From the NCBI GenBank assembly GCA_963789215.1, contig CAWBJY010000002.1, positions 744,001 through 808,000 on the forward strand: 64,000 bases of DNA. The letters are read 5' to 3'. Positions 43,572 through 52,483 of the stretch are shown one piece after another. The notes beneath the pieces were generated by a model. It was not told the origin of the DNA. It ran no database searches and worked only from the letters and a program-made list of their open reading frames with translations. Made by a program: the position numbers and the translations under genes. Each line of letters starts with the position of its first letter. Position 1 is the stretch's first letter. The stretch is from Phormidesmis sp963789215. GTDB taxonomy: Bacteria > Cyanobacteriota > Cyanobacteriia > Phormidesmidales > Phormidesmidaceae.

Positions 43572-45059
43572 ATGGATTCGATTTCACGGCGCATCCGCAA
43601 ACGTCTCTTGCCTCTATTGTTTTTGACAGTAGCTACTTTTGCCACTTTGCTAACGGTGAGCTGGCCAAGACCGGTTCAGGCTATAGAAGCAAAGCCCTAC
43701 GAAGCGCTAAGCTTTCCAGCGCTAGGCGAAATTCAGATTCCAGAATTTGAGCGCTACGAGCTAGATAACGGCTTGGTGGTGTATTTGCTAGAAGACCACG
43801 ACTTACCTTTGGTGAGCGGTTCGGCTACTTTTCGTACGGGCGACTACTTGGTAGACCCGACCCAAACTGGGCTGGCCGGAATTACGGGTGAAGCAATGCG
43901 GCTAGGCGGCACTGCAAACCATGCGCCCGACGAGCTGAGCGAAATGCTGGAGCAGCGAGCGGCTTCTGTAGAGACAAGCATTGGCGATACGTCGGGGAGC
44001 GCCAGCTTTTCCGCTTTAACCGAAGATTTGCCAACGGTGTTCGATTTGTTTGCTCAGGTAATTACGCAGCCTGCGTTTGATGAGGAGCAGCTCGCGCTGA
44101 TTTTGGGCCGGACAGCGGGTGGCATTGCTCGCCGGAACGATTCGCCGGATGATATCGCCTCGCGTGAGTTTAATAAGCTAATTTATGGCAACCAAAGTCC
44201 CTATGCTCGAATGGTTGAGTACACAAACTTAGATGATATTAGTCGCGACGATGTGGTGGGTTTTTATGAAACGACGCTGCGCCCTGAGAGTACGATTTTA
44301 GGGATTGTCGGTGACTTTGACCCGGCGCAGATGAAAAGTGCGATCGCTCAATCTTTGGGAAAATGGGAATGTGCTGATAAGTCTGCTATCCCGAATCCGC
44401 CGGAGGGGGCTCAGCAGCAGCCGTCTGGTTTGTTTGTGGTTAATCAGCCGCAGCTAACGCAGAGCTATATTCATATTGGACATATTGGCGGTGAGCTGAG
44501 CAATCAGTACCATGCGTCGATGTCGGTGCTAAACGAAGTACTGAACGGTTTTGGTGGCAGACTGTTCAATGAGATTCGCTCTCGGCAGGGCCTAGCCTAT
44601 AGCGTCTATGCGTTTTGGAGTCCTCGCTACGACCATAACGGTTTGTTTATTGGCGGCGGGCAAACGCGCTCTGAGGCTACGGTGCCGTTTGTGCAGGCGA
44701 TGTACAAAGAGATTGAGAAGATTCGCTCTGAGCCGATTACTGAGCAGGAACTGGCGTTTGCCAAAGATTCGGTGCTCAATAGCTTTGTATTTAATTTTCA
44801 GACCCCAGGGCAAACGCTATCGCGCTTGATTCGCTATGAGTACTACAACTATCCGTCGGACTTTGTTTTTCAGTACCGAGATGGCGTAGAAAATGCGACG
44901 GTAGAAGATGTATTGGCGGCAGCGCAGGCGAACTTGAAGCCGGAACAGCTCGTTACGATTGTGGTGGGCAATACGGCGGACATTAGTCCAGGACTAGACG
45001 CGCTAAAAGCTGAAATTACGCCTATCGACGTTTCGATTCCTGCGCCTGTGGGACTGTAG
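43572..45059 (+). CDS. M16 family peptidase-like protein, non-catalytic partner
   Basis: 495 residues with a signal peptide (LLPLLFLTVATFATLLTVS). At the place of the zinc motif it reads GLAGITGEAMRLGGTANHAP: the HxxEH is absent, so it cannot bind zinc in the usual way. The substrate-binding Arg-Tyr pair near GRLFNEIRSRQGLAYSVYAF is kept, the pattern expected of the beta-type partner that completes the M16B heterodimer. It lies downstream of the catalytic member and was presumably co-transcribed with it. The complex probably degrades peptides in the periplasm or thylakoid lumen. Confidence 0.9.
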   Translation: MDSISRRIRKRLLPLLFLTVATFATLLTVSWPRPVQAIEAKPYEALSFPALGEIQIPEFERYELDNGLVVYLLEDHDLPLVSGSATFRTGDYLVDPTQTGLAGITGEAMRLGGTANHAPDELSEMLEQRAASVETSIGDTSGSASFSALTEDLPTVFDLFAQVITQPAFDEEQLALILGRTAGGIARRNDSPDDIASREFNKLIYGNQSPYARMVEYTNLDDISRDDVVGFYETTLRPESTILGIVGDFDPAQMKSAIAQSLGKWECADKSAIPNPPEGAQQQPSGLFVVNQPQLTQSYIHIGHIGGELSNQYHASMSVLNEVLNGFGGRLFNEIRSRQGLAYSVYAFWSPRYDHNGLFIGGGQTRSEATVPFVQAMYKEIEKIRSEPITEQELAFAKDSVLNSFVFNFQTPGQTLSRLIRYEYYNYPSDFVFQYRDGVENATVEDVLAAAQANLKPEQLVTIVVGNTADISPGLDALKAEITPIDVSIPAPVGL

Positions 45060-45066
45060 GCACATA

Positions 45067-45122
45067 GCCAGATTAAGCTAGCCAGACCAGGCCAGCCAAA
45101 TCAAGCTAGCCAGATTAAGCCA
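45067..45122. repeat. Tandem repeat, 4-5 x 14 bp, after the M16 pair
   Basis: GCCAGATTAAGCTA, GCCAGACCAGGCCA, GCCAAATCAAGCTA and GCCAGATTAAGCCA follow each other; a partial fifth unit (GCCAGAGCGTCTGC) runs into the terminator. Confidence 0.85.
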
Positions 45123-45162
45123 GCCAGAGCGTCTGCCGATAGACATTCTGACTGGCTTTTTT
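45122..45162 (+). terminator. Terminator after the M16 pair
   Basis: Outer stem AGCCAG/CTGGCT with inner stem GTCT/AGAC, followed by TTTTTT. Its left arm is built from the last repeat unit. The rest of the 45060-45373 spacer shows no gene. Confidence 0.65.
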
Positions 45163-45400
45163 GTTGCATGGCAAGCGTGCTGCTGTCTCGCTACAGGCTG
45201 CTTGCAGAAATATGGCGGAGGTGGCTGATAGTTTAGTACTACTTGGCCGATCTTAGAGAATCCGTAAATTCAGCGTTGTATCAGGTTTCAATAAAAGTTG
45301 ATGCTGACTTTATTCTCTATTTATCTACGGCTGACTAGTCTGATGTTAACCATCAGGAAATCTGCTATCAGGAGTGAGTGGCCTAGCCACATCTACAGCT

Positions 45401-47386
45401 ATGAGTATTGCCCCTTATAAAATTCGGCGAATGACGCTAGATGGTGCTCGGCAGCGAGTGAAGATGCATTCGCTAGTGAGCCATCCGAATGTGAAGGCCG
45501 CGAACCAGGCGGATTTGCCGGGCTACTTTGTGATGAGTACTGCGCCTTGCAATACGGACGATAAAGCGGCTTTTACTACGTCAAAGAATAACTCGGAGGC
45601 ACAGGCTAGAGCCGGCATTCGGGCGATCGCACAAGATCTACACCGCATTGAGACTGATGAAACCATTGCCGAACCGCCCGAACTCACTGTGGCTGTCCAT
45701 GGCTATAACACCGAAGAAAACGGCATCAGGGCCTGGTATAGCGATATGTATCGGCACGTTGCTCAAGACGATCTGCATATTCGTTCGCAGCGAAATTTGG
45801 TGTTTGTGGGCTATCGGTGGTCTTCGGAACGGCTGTCTGTCAAGCTGAGCCATCTGTGGACCAATATGCGAGCGCTGCCGGAAGTGCCGCAGGCATTTTT
45901 GGCTTTAGGTCTGTTGGTGGTGCTGAGCTATTGGGGCTGGGCGCTCCTTTGGGGCCATTCTCAAGGTGCGAACCGCTGGTTAGGCTTGTTTTTTCAGGCG
46001 TGTTTTGGGAGTGCGATCGCATCTACGATGCTGATCTTGACCCTGCTGCTGCTGCGCATTACCGGCTACTTCCGCGACGTGTACCGGGCCATTAACTTTG
46101 GCGTACCCGATCTGACCGAGCTGATTCGTCAGATCGATCAGGCGGTCGTGGAGCTAAGAGCTGAGGATTTGCGCCGCGAGTATCGCGATGTTATTGAGGC
46201 GATTCGCCAGGCCAAACAACAGAGCGATCGGTATCAAAAAATCCGTCTTAACTTTTTGGGCCACAGTATGGGTGGCTTAGTGATTACCAACGTGGTACGA
46301 ATCCTCTCTGATGTGTTCGATACGCGCTCGATTGACCGCGATCCGCCGTCTGAAATTGGTAATACGCTGAGCTTGGGTCGTTTGATTTTGGCTTCGCCTG
46401 ATATTCCTGTGCTTTCGATTGTGTCGAGCCGAGCGAATGGACTGGCCTCTTCTCTCAGGCGATTTCGAGAGGCGTATCTATTTAGCAATGAGGGCGATCT
46501 GGCGCTGCGGCTGGCTTCTACAACGGCGAACTATATTTCTTTTCCGAGTAGCGGTCAGAGTCATGGCCATCGGTTGGGCAGCATTGCGCTAACAAATAAG
46601 GTGTATAGCAAGGGCGTCATTAATTTGCCGTTGCTGCGAGAGCATTATGTAAAGGATCTAAGCCTGTGCGATGCGATTATTAAAGACCCGCTAGATATTT
46701 TGAACTGTTTGTTTATTACGCACAGCTCGGGCAAGGGTAAGAAGGGTCGGGGCTATCTTTCTTTGGGCGATTTGTTTAGAGACGAGACTCAAAAAAAGAC
46801 TCGCGCGACGCTGGCTGATTTGTTTACTTTTTTTGACTGCACAGACTATAAGGATTACCGCTTGGAGCTAGGGCGAAACGGTGGCCGCAAGTATTCTGCG
46901 CACAAAACAGGGTTGCTCACTCGCGCTAAAGAGAAAGAGAATCTGAAGCTATGGGACTATATTGAGCTGATAATCGACTCGCTGCTAGGTCGGCGCGATG
47001 TGCACGGCGGTTACTTTCAAGGTGAGTACAGTCGGCGGCTGATGTATCGAATCGCGTTTTTGGGCTTTGAGGGGACTTTGGGTGCGATCGCTAAAGAATC
47101 CATTGCGGTAGAAGCTGACGACCGAGAGTGCGCACTAGATGTGTTTGACCAGCGCTGCGCTGAAAAGGGCATTCAGGTGTATCTATCGCCGCTGAGATAT
47201 CGGGTTGATGTGCAGGGCGCTGACTTGAAAGTCTCTAAAAAAGAGATGCTAGACACGGTGAATGCAGAAAAAACAAAGGCCGCTGATAGCGAGCTGCCTG
47301 ATGCTTTACCGGTTCCTAGTGAAGTGGCTTCTGCTGAGTTTAAGGGCACGACTCAGCTTGGGCCGTCAGTTCCTTCAGCAGGTTAG
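45401..47386 (+). CDS. Membrane-embedded alpha/beta hydrolase (lipase-like)
   Basis: 661 residues from ATG 45401 (GTG 45374 possible). An alpha/beta-hydrolase core is split by a membrane hairpin: the first strand with the HGYN oxyanion motif (ELTVAVHGYNTEENG), two hydrophobic helices at about residues 160-220 (AFLALGLLVVLSYWGWALLW; SAIASTMLILTLLLLRITGY), then the nucleophile elbow LNFLGHSMGG with Ser. The third part (LILASPDIPVL and later) is poorly conserved. It may act on lipids or a membrane-associated ester; DUF900-type hydrolases are the nearest look-alike I know. Its last 47 bases overlap the end of the convergent gene at 47340-48113. Confidence 0.75.
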   Translation: MSIAPYKIRRMTLDGARQRVKMHSLVSHPNVKAANQADLPGYFVMSTAPCNTDDKAAFTTSKNNSEAQARAGIRAIAQDLHRIETDETIAEPPELTVAVHGYNTEENGIRAWYSDMYRHVAQDDLHIRSQRNLVFVGYRWSSERLSVKLSHLWTNMRALPEVPQAFLALGLLVVLSYWGWALLWGHSQGANRWLGLFFQACFGSAIASTMLILTLLLLRITGYFRDVYRAINFGVPDLTELIRQIDQAVVELRAEDLRREYRDVIEAIRQAKQQSDRYQKIRLNFLGHSMGGLVITNVVRILSDVFDTRSIDRDPPSEIGNTLSLGRLILASPDIPVLSIVSSRANGLASSLRRFREAYLFSNEGDLALRLASTTANYISFPSSGQSHGHRLGSIALTNKVYSKGVINLPLLREHYVKDLSLCDAIIKDPLDILNCLFITHSSGKGKKGRGYLSLGDLFRDETQKKTRATLADLFTFFDCTDYKDYRLELGRNGGRKYSAHKTGLLTRAKEKENLKLWDYIELIIDSLLGRRDVHGGYFQGEYSRRLMYRIAFLGFEGTLGAIAKESIAVEADDRECALDVFDQRCAEKGIQVYLSPLRYRVDVQGADLKVSKKEMLDTVNAEKTKAADSELPDALPVPSEVASAEFKGTTQLGPSVPSAG

Positions 47387-48113
47387 AGACTTCCTCGGCC
47401 CGGTTCATCACCATTAGGTGGCCGCTGTTTTCTACGGTGTAGTCTGGCTGAACGTAGCGGTACGGAAAAATGCGATCGCGCTTTCCATGCACCTGTACTA
47501 AATTTTCGAGCACCGCTTGATTTTGCCAAACAACAACTTTGTGCAGTGCCCACTTTAAAAAGTGAGGATCAGTTTCAATTAAGATTGTCTTCAACAACTT
47601 TTTTTGATCTGAATTCTCTGGCGCAAACAGCCAGTAAGCGAGCCAATAGAAAGCGAACAACAAACTTTTAAAGGGTGCAATGCGGTGCACAGGCACTAGC
47701 TTGAACAGCTTAAAGTAGAACGGGACTTCGAGTCTATCTTTAACGCTAGAGAGCAAAATTACTTTTTCTGTAGGAATTTGCTTTGCAATTTCGACCGCGA
47801 CGATGCCGCCAAAAGAAAGACCTACGACTATCGGATTCTCGTCTTCTATCTGCGCTGATAATCTTTTTGCGTAGTCCTCAATGGTTTCTCTTTTTTTAGG
47901 AGAGATCCACTCTATGTGAACCGGGCGATAGTCATCGGCGCGAAGCCACTGAAAAATGCGCCGATCTGCGCCTAATCCGCTCAGAAAGTAGATAGGCTTT
48001 AGCTTGGCAGCGGCTATTTCTGCGGCTGTAGGCGAGGGTTCGCAGACATCTTCAGCCGCTTGTATCAAGGCTTCTTCTTGAGGATTTGCCTGTTCTGGGG
48101 TCATCGGCTCCAT
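47340..48113 (-). CDS. Alpha/beta hydrolase
   Basis: 257 residues. KPIYFLSGLGADRRIFQWLR is the oxyanion region, the nucleophile elbow is VVGLSFGG, the acid is the Asp in VHGKRDRIFP and the catalytic His is in NSGHLMVMNRAEEV, so the triad is complete. Two hydrophobic stretches around SLLFAFYWLAYWLF form the cap. The first ~38 residues are an acidic leader that may not be part of the fold. Substrate unknown. The 3' ends of this and the preceding gene overlap by 47 bases, so expression of one could affect the other through convergent transcription. Confidence 0.82.
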   Translation of the reverse strand: MEPMTPEQANPQEEALIQAAEDVCEPSPTAAEIAAAKLKPIYFLSGLGADRRIFQWLRADDYRPVHIEWISPKKRETIEDYAKRLSAQIEDENPIVVGLSFGGIVAVEIAKQIPTEKVILLSSVKDRLEVPFYFKLFKLVPVHRIAPFKSLLFAFYWLAYWLFAPENSDQKKLLKTILIETDPHFLKWALHKVVVWQNQAVLENLVQVHGKRDRIFPYRYVQPDYTVENSGHLMVMNRAEEVSNLLKELTAQAESCP

Positions 48114-48204
48114 TTAGTGAGGTGCGGCGGCGTAAGTTCTTAGGTTGCGGGTTTCTCTCTATATATCATTGGAATATAGCATTGGAAGCTTGCCTGTCCT
48201 GTTT

Positions 48205-49695
48205 TTAAGTTTGCCGATGAAGCGTTTGGGCGATCGCCTGCTGCCATCCTCGCCGCAAATCAATCCTTTGCTCATGACTGATGGTTGGCTCAAACTGCTT
48301 ATCCATTTGCCACAGATCGGCTAGCTCTGCTTGCGTCTTCCAATAGCCTACGGCCAACCCGGCTAGATAAGCTGCACCCAAGGCGGTTGTTTCAGTCACT
48401 CGAGGCCGCACTACCGGAATCCCTAGCAGGTCAGCTTGAAACTGCATCAGCAGATCGTTGCGCGAGGCGCCTCCATCTACTCGCAGCTCTAAAATTTCTA
48501 TCTCAGAATCTTGACGCATCGCATCGAGCACATCTGCGGTTTGGTAGGCAATGCTTTCTAGCGCAGCGCGAGCGATGTGGGCGGCGGTTGACCCCCGAGA
48601 AAGTCCGGTAATGGTGCCGCGAGCATAGCTATCCCAATGAGGCGCACCTAGCCCAACAAAAGCCGGGACAAGGTAAACGCCATCTGTATCGGGAACGCTT
48701 GCAGCTAGCGCTTCTACTTCTTCGCTGTTGCGGATAATGCCTAGACCATCTCGCAGCCACTGCACTACCGCGCCTGCGATAAATATCCCGCCTTCTAGGG
48801 CGTAGGTTGTGCGGTTGTCGATATTCCAAGCAACGGTTGTGAGCAGCTTGTGGTTGGATGTAACCGGTTTTTCGCCCGTATTTAACAACATAAAGCAGCC
48901 GGTGCCGTAGGTGTTTTTGACCATTCCAGGCTTCAGCGCCGCTTGCCCAAAGGTTGCGGCCTGCTGGTCTCCGCCAATGCCTGCAATGGGAATTTGTGCG
49001 CCGAGGAGTCCCGCTGCTGTTTTGCCGTACACCTCAGAAGAGCTGCGAACCTCTGGTAGAAGGCTGCTGGGAATATTGAGTAGAGATAGGAGTTCGCTGT
49101 CCCAACTACCCGTATGGATGTTGTAAAGCATGGTACGGCAGGCGTTGGAGGCGTCGGTAATATGCAGCGCACCGTTTGTGAGCTTCCAGATTAGCCAGCT
49201 ATCAATAGTGCCGAAGGCGAGTTCGCCGCGACTGGCTTTTTCTCTTGCTCCTGCCACGTTGTCTAGCAGCCATCTTATTTTGGTGCCGCTAAAGTATGCG
49301 TCTACGACTAAGCCGGTTTTATCTTGAAACAACTTTTCGTGTCCGGCGGCTTTTAGCTCGTCGCAAAATTCTGCGGTGCGCCGATCTTGCCAAACAATAG
49401 CGTTGTGAATGGGCTTCCCGGTTGTTCTATCCCAAATAACGGTTGTTTCTCTCTGGTTGGTAATACCAATGGCGGCAATATCGCTAGCGGTAATATTTAG
49501 AGTGGCTAGCGCCTCGTTAACAACGCCTACTTGCGAAGCCCAAATCTCGCTGGCATCGTGTTCTACCCAGCCAGAGCGCGGAAATATTTGCCTGAATTCC
49601 TTTTGCGCAACAGAGCAGATGGTGCCTTTGGGGTCGAAGACGATCGCCCGCGAACTGGTCGTGCCCTGATCGAGCGAGAGAATGTATTTTGTCAT
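48205..49695 (-). CDS. glpK: Glycerol kinase
   Basis: 496 residues from ATG 49695; the frame runs to 49737 but the extra 14 residues are not conserved. MTKYILSLDQGTTSSRAIVF is the FGGY-kinase phosphate-binding opening; IGITNQRETTVIWDRTTGKP, VWQDRRT, DAYFSGTKIRWLLDNV, GIGGDQQAATFGQA and LRVDGGASRNDLLMQFQADL follow. It phosphorylates glycerol to sn-glycerol-3-phosphate, which also feeds PlsY (38965-39594). No glycerol facilitator or glpD is adjacent. Confidence 0.95.
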   Translation of the reverse strand: MTKYILSLDQGTTSSRAIVFDPKGTICSVAQKEFRQIFPRSGWVEHDASEIWASQVGVVNEALATLNITASDIAAIGITNQRETTVIWDRTTGKPIHNAIVWQDRRTAEFCDELKAAGHEKLFQDKTGLVVDAYFSGTKIRWLLDNVAGAREKASRGELAFGTIDSWLIWKLTNGALHITDASNACRTMLYNIHTGSWDSELLSLLNIPSSLLPEVRSSSEVYGKTAAGLLGAQIPIAGIGGDQQAATFGQAALKPGMVKNTYGTGCFMLLNTGEKPVTSNHKLLTTVAWNIDNRTTYALEGGIFIAGAVVQWLRDGLGIIRNSEEVEALAASVPDTDGVYLVPAFVGLGAPHWDSYARGTITGLSRGSTAAHIARAALESIAYQTADVLDAMRQDSEIEILELRVDGGASRNDLLMQFQADLLGIPVVRPRVTETTALGAAYLAGLAVGYWKTQAELADLWQMDKQFEPTISHEQRIDLRRGWQQAIAQTLHRQT

Positions 49696-49763
49696 TTTAT
49701 GAGCCGTGCAGCTTTGAGTGCAGGGCCAGCAACGCATGAGATATTCTATCTTGCTGGCGTCGA

Positions 49764-49815
49764 GCTAGGTTGTTGGGCTAGGTTGTTGGGCTAGGTTGCC
49801 GAGCTAGGTTGCCGA
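49764..49815. repeat. Tandem repeat, 4 x 13 bp, upstream of glpK
   Basis: GCTAGGTTGTTGG (twice) and GCTAGGTTGCCGA (twice) follow head to tail, filling most of the 127-base spacer between glpK and the TPR gene. Confidence 0.9.
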
Positions 49816-49821
49816 CTTAGC

Positions 49822-50901
49822 TCAGGACTGCCAGGATTCGGCTGCGTTGAGATAGCAAAGGCTGCTGTAAAGGTGGAAGGCAACATCCCAGTCGCTAGGG
49901 GCGCGGCGGTCGATGTCTAGGTTTGGCGCAATGACCGGGAGTAGGCTAATGAATTCTAAGGCGCCTTTGCCAAAGCGCGTAAATTCGGCGTGCTGTGGAC
50001 TTTGGGTTGAAGCCGAGATATTGGCTAGCATCTGGTTCCATAGGATGCGGCTGTTGATTTCAAGCTGCGTGGCGATCGCAATTCCCTGCTGATATTTGTA
50101 GAGGCGATCGCACAGTCTTAATACAATCTGTCTTTGTGGTAAATGAAAATCTACGACCTGGGCATAGTCTTGAACCTGTTCTTTGTGCTTGGTTTTTCCC
50201 CAAGGGCCTAAATCAACAACTTGCTCGAAAATGGGTAGCTGGCCGATTACGCGCTGACTGGCTTCTGCCCAATCAAAGGTGATTTTTCCTAGCTGGCCAT
50301 CGCTGCTTTTGCAGATCACGGTGGGCTGAGGCGTCAGCGCTTCGAAGTAGCAAATTTGAAAGGTTTGAAGCGCTTTAATATCGCTAATTTTGGCGCTGAG
50401 CGTCGGCACCTGGGCCTGCGCTAGGGCTTTGCGGTAGTAGCTAATATCTCCCCAATTGCCGGTGCGATAGAGCCGAAAACCCGCGCTGGGCACCTTTTGC
50501 CGGGCAGTGTAGGCGTCCAGGTTGAATACTTTGGCAATCGCTTGGATGACCTGCTGTTGTTGAGATTTTGGCGGAGATGCGATCGCTAAAATAGCGGGTT
50601 CTTTACCACCGGTTGACGTTCGAGCCTGCTCTAGAGCCGCTGCTACTTTTGCCGCCTGCTGTTTTTGCACCCGCTGCAATCCAGCGCGAGCTTGTCCCAT
50701 TAGCTTCCCGCTGGGCGTTTGCTTTAGCAGCTTCAGATAGTTCTTCTCAGCGGCCTCGAACCGATTTGTCTTTTCCTGTAGCTGCGCTGCATATAGCCTA
50801 AGCGATGGATTCGCTGGCTCTTTGACATGCCACTGCTTTAGCAGCCGAGTGACTTGCTGATAGTCACAAATTTCTAGGGCGGCGACGATTTGGGCTTCCA
50901 T
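49822..50901 (-). CDS. Tetratricopeptide-repeat-like cyanobacterial protein
   Basis: 359 residues. The N-terminal 70 residues form two TPR-like helix pairs (DYQQVTRLLKQWHVKEPANP, SLRLYAAQLQEKTNRFEAAE), then a helical linker, then a globular part (FNLDAYTARQKVPSAGFRLY; LPIFEQVVDLGPWGKTKHKE; LCDRLYKYQQGIAIATQLEI). No enzyme motif. It lies just downstream of the Nit1C arm on the same strand, but is not a member of that gene set as known, so a link is unproven. Confidence 0.65.
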   Translation of the reverse strand: MEAQIVAALEICDYQQVTRLLKQWHVKEPANPSLRLYAAQLQEKTNRFEAAEKNYLKLLKQTPSGKLMGQARAGLQRVQKQQAAKVAAALEQARTSTGGKEPAILAIASPPKSQQQQVIQAIAKVFNLDAYTARQKVPSAGFRLYRTGNWGDISYYRKALAQAQVPTLSAKISDIKALQTFQICYFEALTPQPTVICKSSDGQLGKITFDWAEASQRVIGQLPIFEQVVDLGPWGKTKHKEQVQDYAQVVDFHLPQRQIVLRLCDRLYKYQQGIAIATQLEINSRILWNQMLANISASTQSPQHAEFTRFGKGALEFISLLPVIAPNLDIDRRAPSDWDVAFHLYSSLCYLNAAESWQS

Positions 50902-50945
50902 AAAGATGCAAAACGATAGTCACTCATAGTTTTCCCGTTTGTTTC

Positions 50946-50987
50946 TATCCTAGCTTCCCTATCCCAGCTTCTCTATTCCAGCTTTCC
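50946..50987. repeat. Tandem repeat, 3 x 14 bp
   Basis: TATCCTAGCTTCCC, TATCCCAGCTTCTC and TATTCCAGCTTTCC follow head to tail in the spacer between the TPR gene and the MSMEG_0570-type gene. Confidence 0.85.
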
Positions 50988-51002
50988 TAATCTGCCTAGA
51001 GC

Positions 51003-51293
51003 TTAGATATCCTGAAACTCTAGAACGCTGACTTCTCCTTTGGCGGCGTTTTTGTACTGCTCAGCGGTAGCTTCGATCTTTTTTAGTTGGCCTAGCGCCC
51101 GGCTACAGGGAAAGCCATAGGCTGCTTGGACGCGATCGCTTGCAATCGTCAAAGACTCTCTCGACTTTTCTAAAAACTCGCTAATGGTGTAAGTCTCACC
51201 GGGTTCAAAGTACTTTTTTACGATTAAAGAGGGCGAATAGCAAGTCTCTTGCTTGCCGTCGGGCCACTGGATTTTGAAGTTTACTTCAGGCAT
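51003..51293 (-). CDS. MSMEG_0570-family nitrogen starvation response protein
   Basis: 96 residues: MPEVNFKIQWPDGKQETCYS, PSLIVKKYFEPGETYTISEF and SRALGQLKKIEATAEQYKNA. I recognise the small family that accompanies the nitrilase/radical-SAM Nit1C cluster in mycobacteria and cyanobacteria (named after MSMEG_0570). No enzymatic motif is visible. It is the last gene of the minus-strand Nit1C arm, 24 bases after the glycosyltransferase. Confidence 0.8.
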   Translation of the reverse strand: MPEVNFKIQWPDGKQETCYSPSLIVKKYFEPGETYTISEFLEKSRESLTIASDRVQAAYGFPCSRALGQLKKIEATAEQYKNAAKGEVSVLEFQDI

Positions 51294-51316
51294 AGGGAAG
51301 ACCTTGTGAACAATGT

Positions 51317-52457
51317 TTATTTTAGCGGTTGAGCGAGCTGGTAATACAGGTCTAGATGCTGTTTGGCGGAAGCTTCCCAGCTATATTGCTTGGTTGCTAG
51401 GCGAGCATTCTCAACTAGGCTTTGAGCGACGTTGGGTTCGATTATTTTTAGCATGGCTTGGGCGATCGCATCCACATTGAGTGGGTCAACCAAACAGGCC
51501 GATTGCTGGGAGAGGAATTCGGTGAACGGGGGTTGATTGGAAGTGAGTACCGGAAGGTGTGAGGCGATTGCTTCTAAAACGACTAGCCCCCAGCCTTCTT
51601 TGATGGAGGGAAAGGCAAAGGCGTCAGCTAGGCGGTAGAGGGCGGGCAAGTCATCATCTGGAACAACTCCCGGTAGAATCAACGCATTTTCCAGACAATA
51701 AGTTTTGGCTAGCGACATAAAGTCTTTTCGGTAGTCTTGATAGTCAAACAGCGTCGCACCGCCTGCTATGACTAGCTTGGCGTCAGGCTGCTTTTGCTGC
51801 ACCTGATAAAAGGCTTTGAGCAAATTAATTGAGTTTTTGCGAGGTTCGATGCCGCCTACGGTGAGATAGATGGGGTAGCCATGAATGCCGTAAGCCTGGG
51901 CTAGTTTTGGTTCTGATGCGTCAAGTGTGGGTGAGAAGCGATCGCTCACTCCGTTGGTTACTCGATGCGCCTCAATGCCGTAGTCTGCTTTTAGCGCCGT
52001 TTGCCATACCTTGCTAACGCAGAGACATCGATCTGGCTGGTAGATAGATTTGCGCTGACAATCTTGAAGATAGGGACTGTTGAACGCTTCGATATGATGA
52101 ACGGTACGCACAAAGTGAGAGAGTCTGGCCGCTGACCTTGAGCTGTGCTAGCGCATTGGCGCTTAGACAATCTTGAGCGTGGTAAATATCGTAATGAGTT
52201 TTGTGATGCTTAAAGAACTGTACAAACTCTTCTATTCGCTGATGAATTAATTGGTCGATGCCGCCGTTGCAGGGTTGGGCGGGAACGGCGCAGGTTGTAA
52301 AACTAACCTGACGATGAAATCCCTGGCCGTCTTTATCTAGTGCGAAGACGCAGGGGTCGTGCCCTAATTCGAACAGCGCCTGGGCTAGCTCTAGCGTATG
52401 GATGACGCTGCCTCTGGGTTTTGTGGAGTAGGTGAGCAGGGCGATTTTGAGCGACAT
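51317..52457 (-). CDS. MSMEG_0565-family glycosyltransferase, interrupted by a frameshift
   Basis: The start is ATG 52457 (MSLKIALLTYSTKPRGSVIH), as the longer frame to 52559 overlaps nitF without similarity. The GT-B fold protein reads HTLELAQALFELGHDP...HYDIYHAQDCLSANALAQLK in one frame and RLSHFVRTVHHIEAFNSPYL onward in another; a one-base insertion around 52119-52128 separates them. The C-terminal donor-binding half is complete: PIYLTVGGIEPRKNSINLLK, FPSIKEGWGLVVLEAIASHL and PVLTSNQPPFTEF, with the E-x7-E pair of GT4. This family rides in many Nit1C clusters; its acceptor is unknown. If the frameshift is real the enzyme is inactive. Confidence 0.8.
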
Positions 52458-52483
52458 TAGGAGGGCGGCAGGAGGGCGACGCG

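Noticed and set aside
52110..52135. Programmed frameshift in the glycosyltransferase
   Set aside because: No slippery sequence, stop-codon pause site or Shine-Dalgarno-like stimulator is seen at the junction; a plain one-base insertion or sequence error is simpler.
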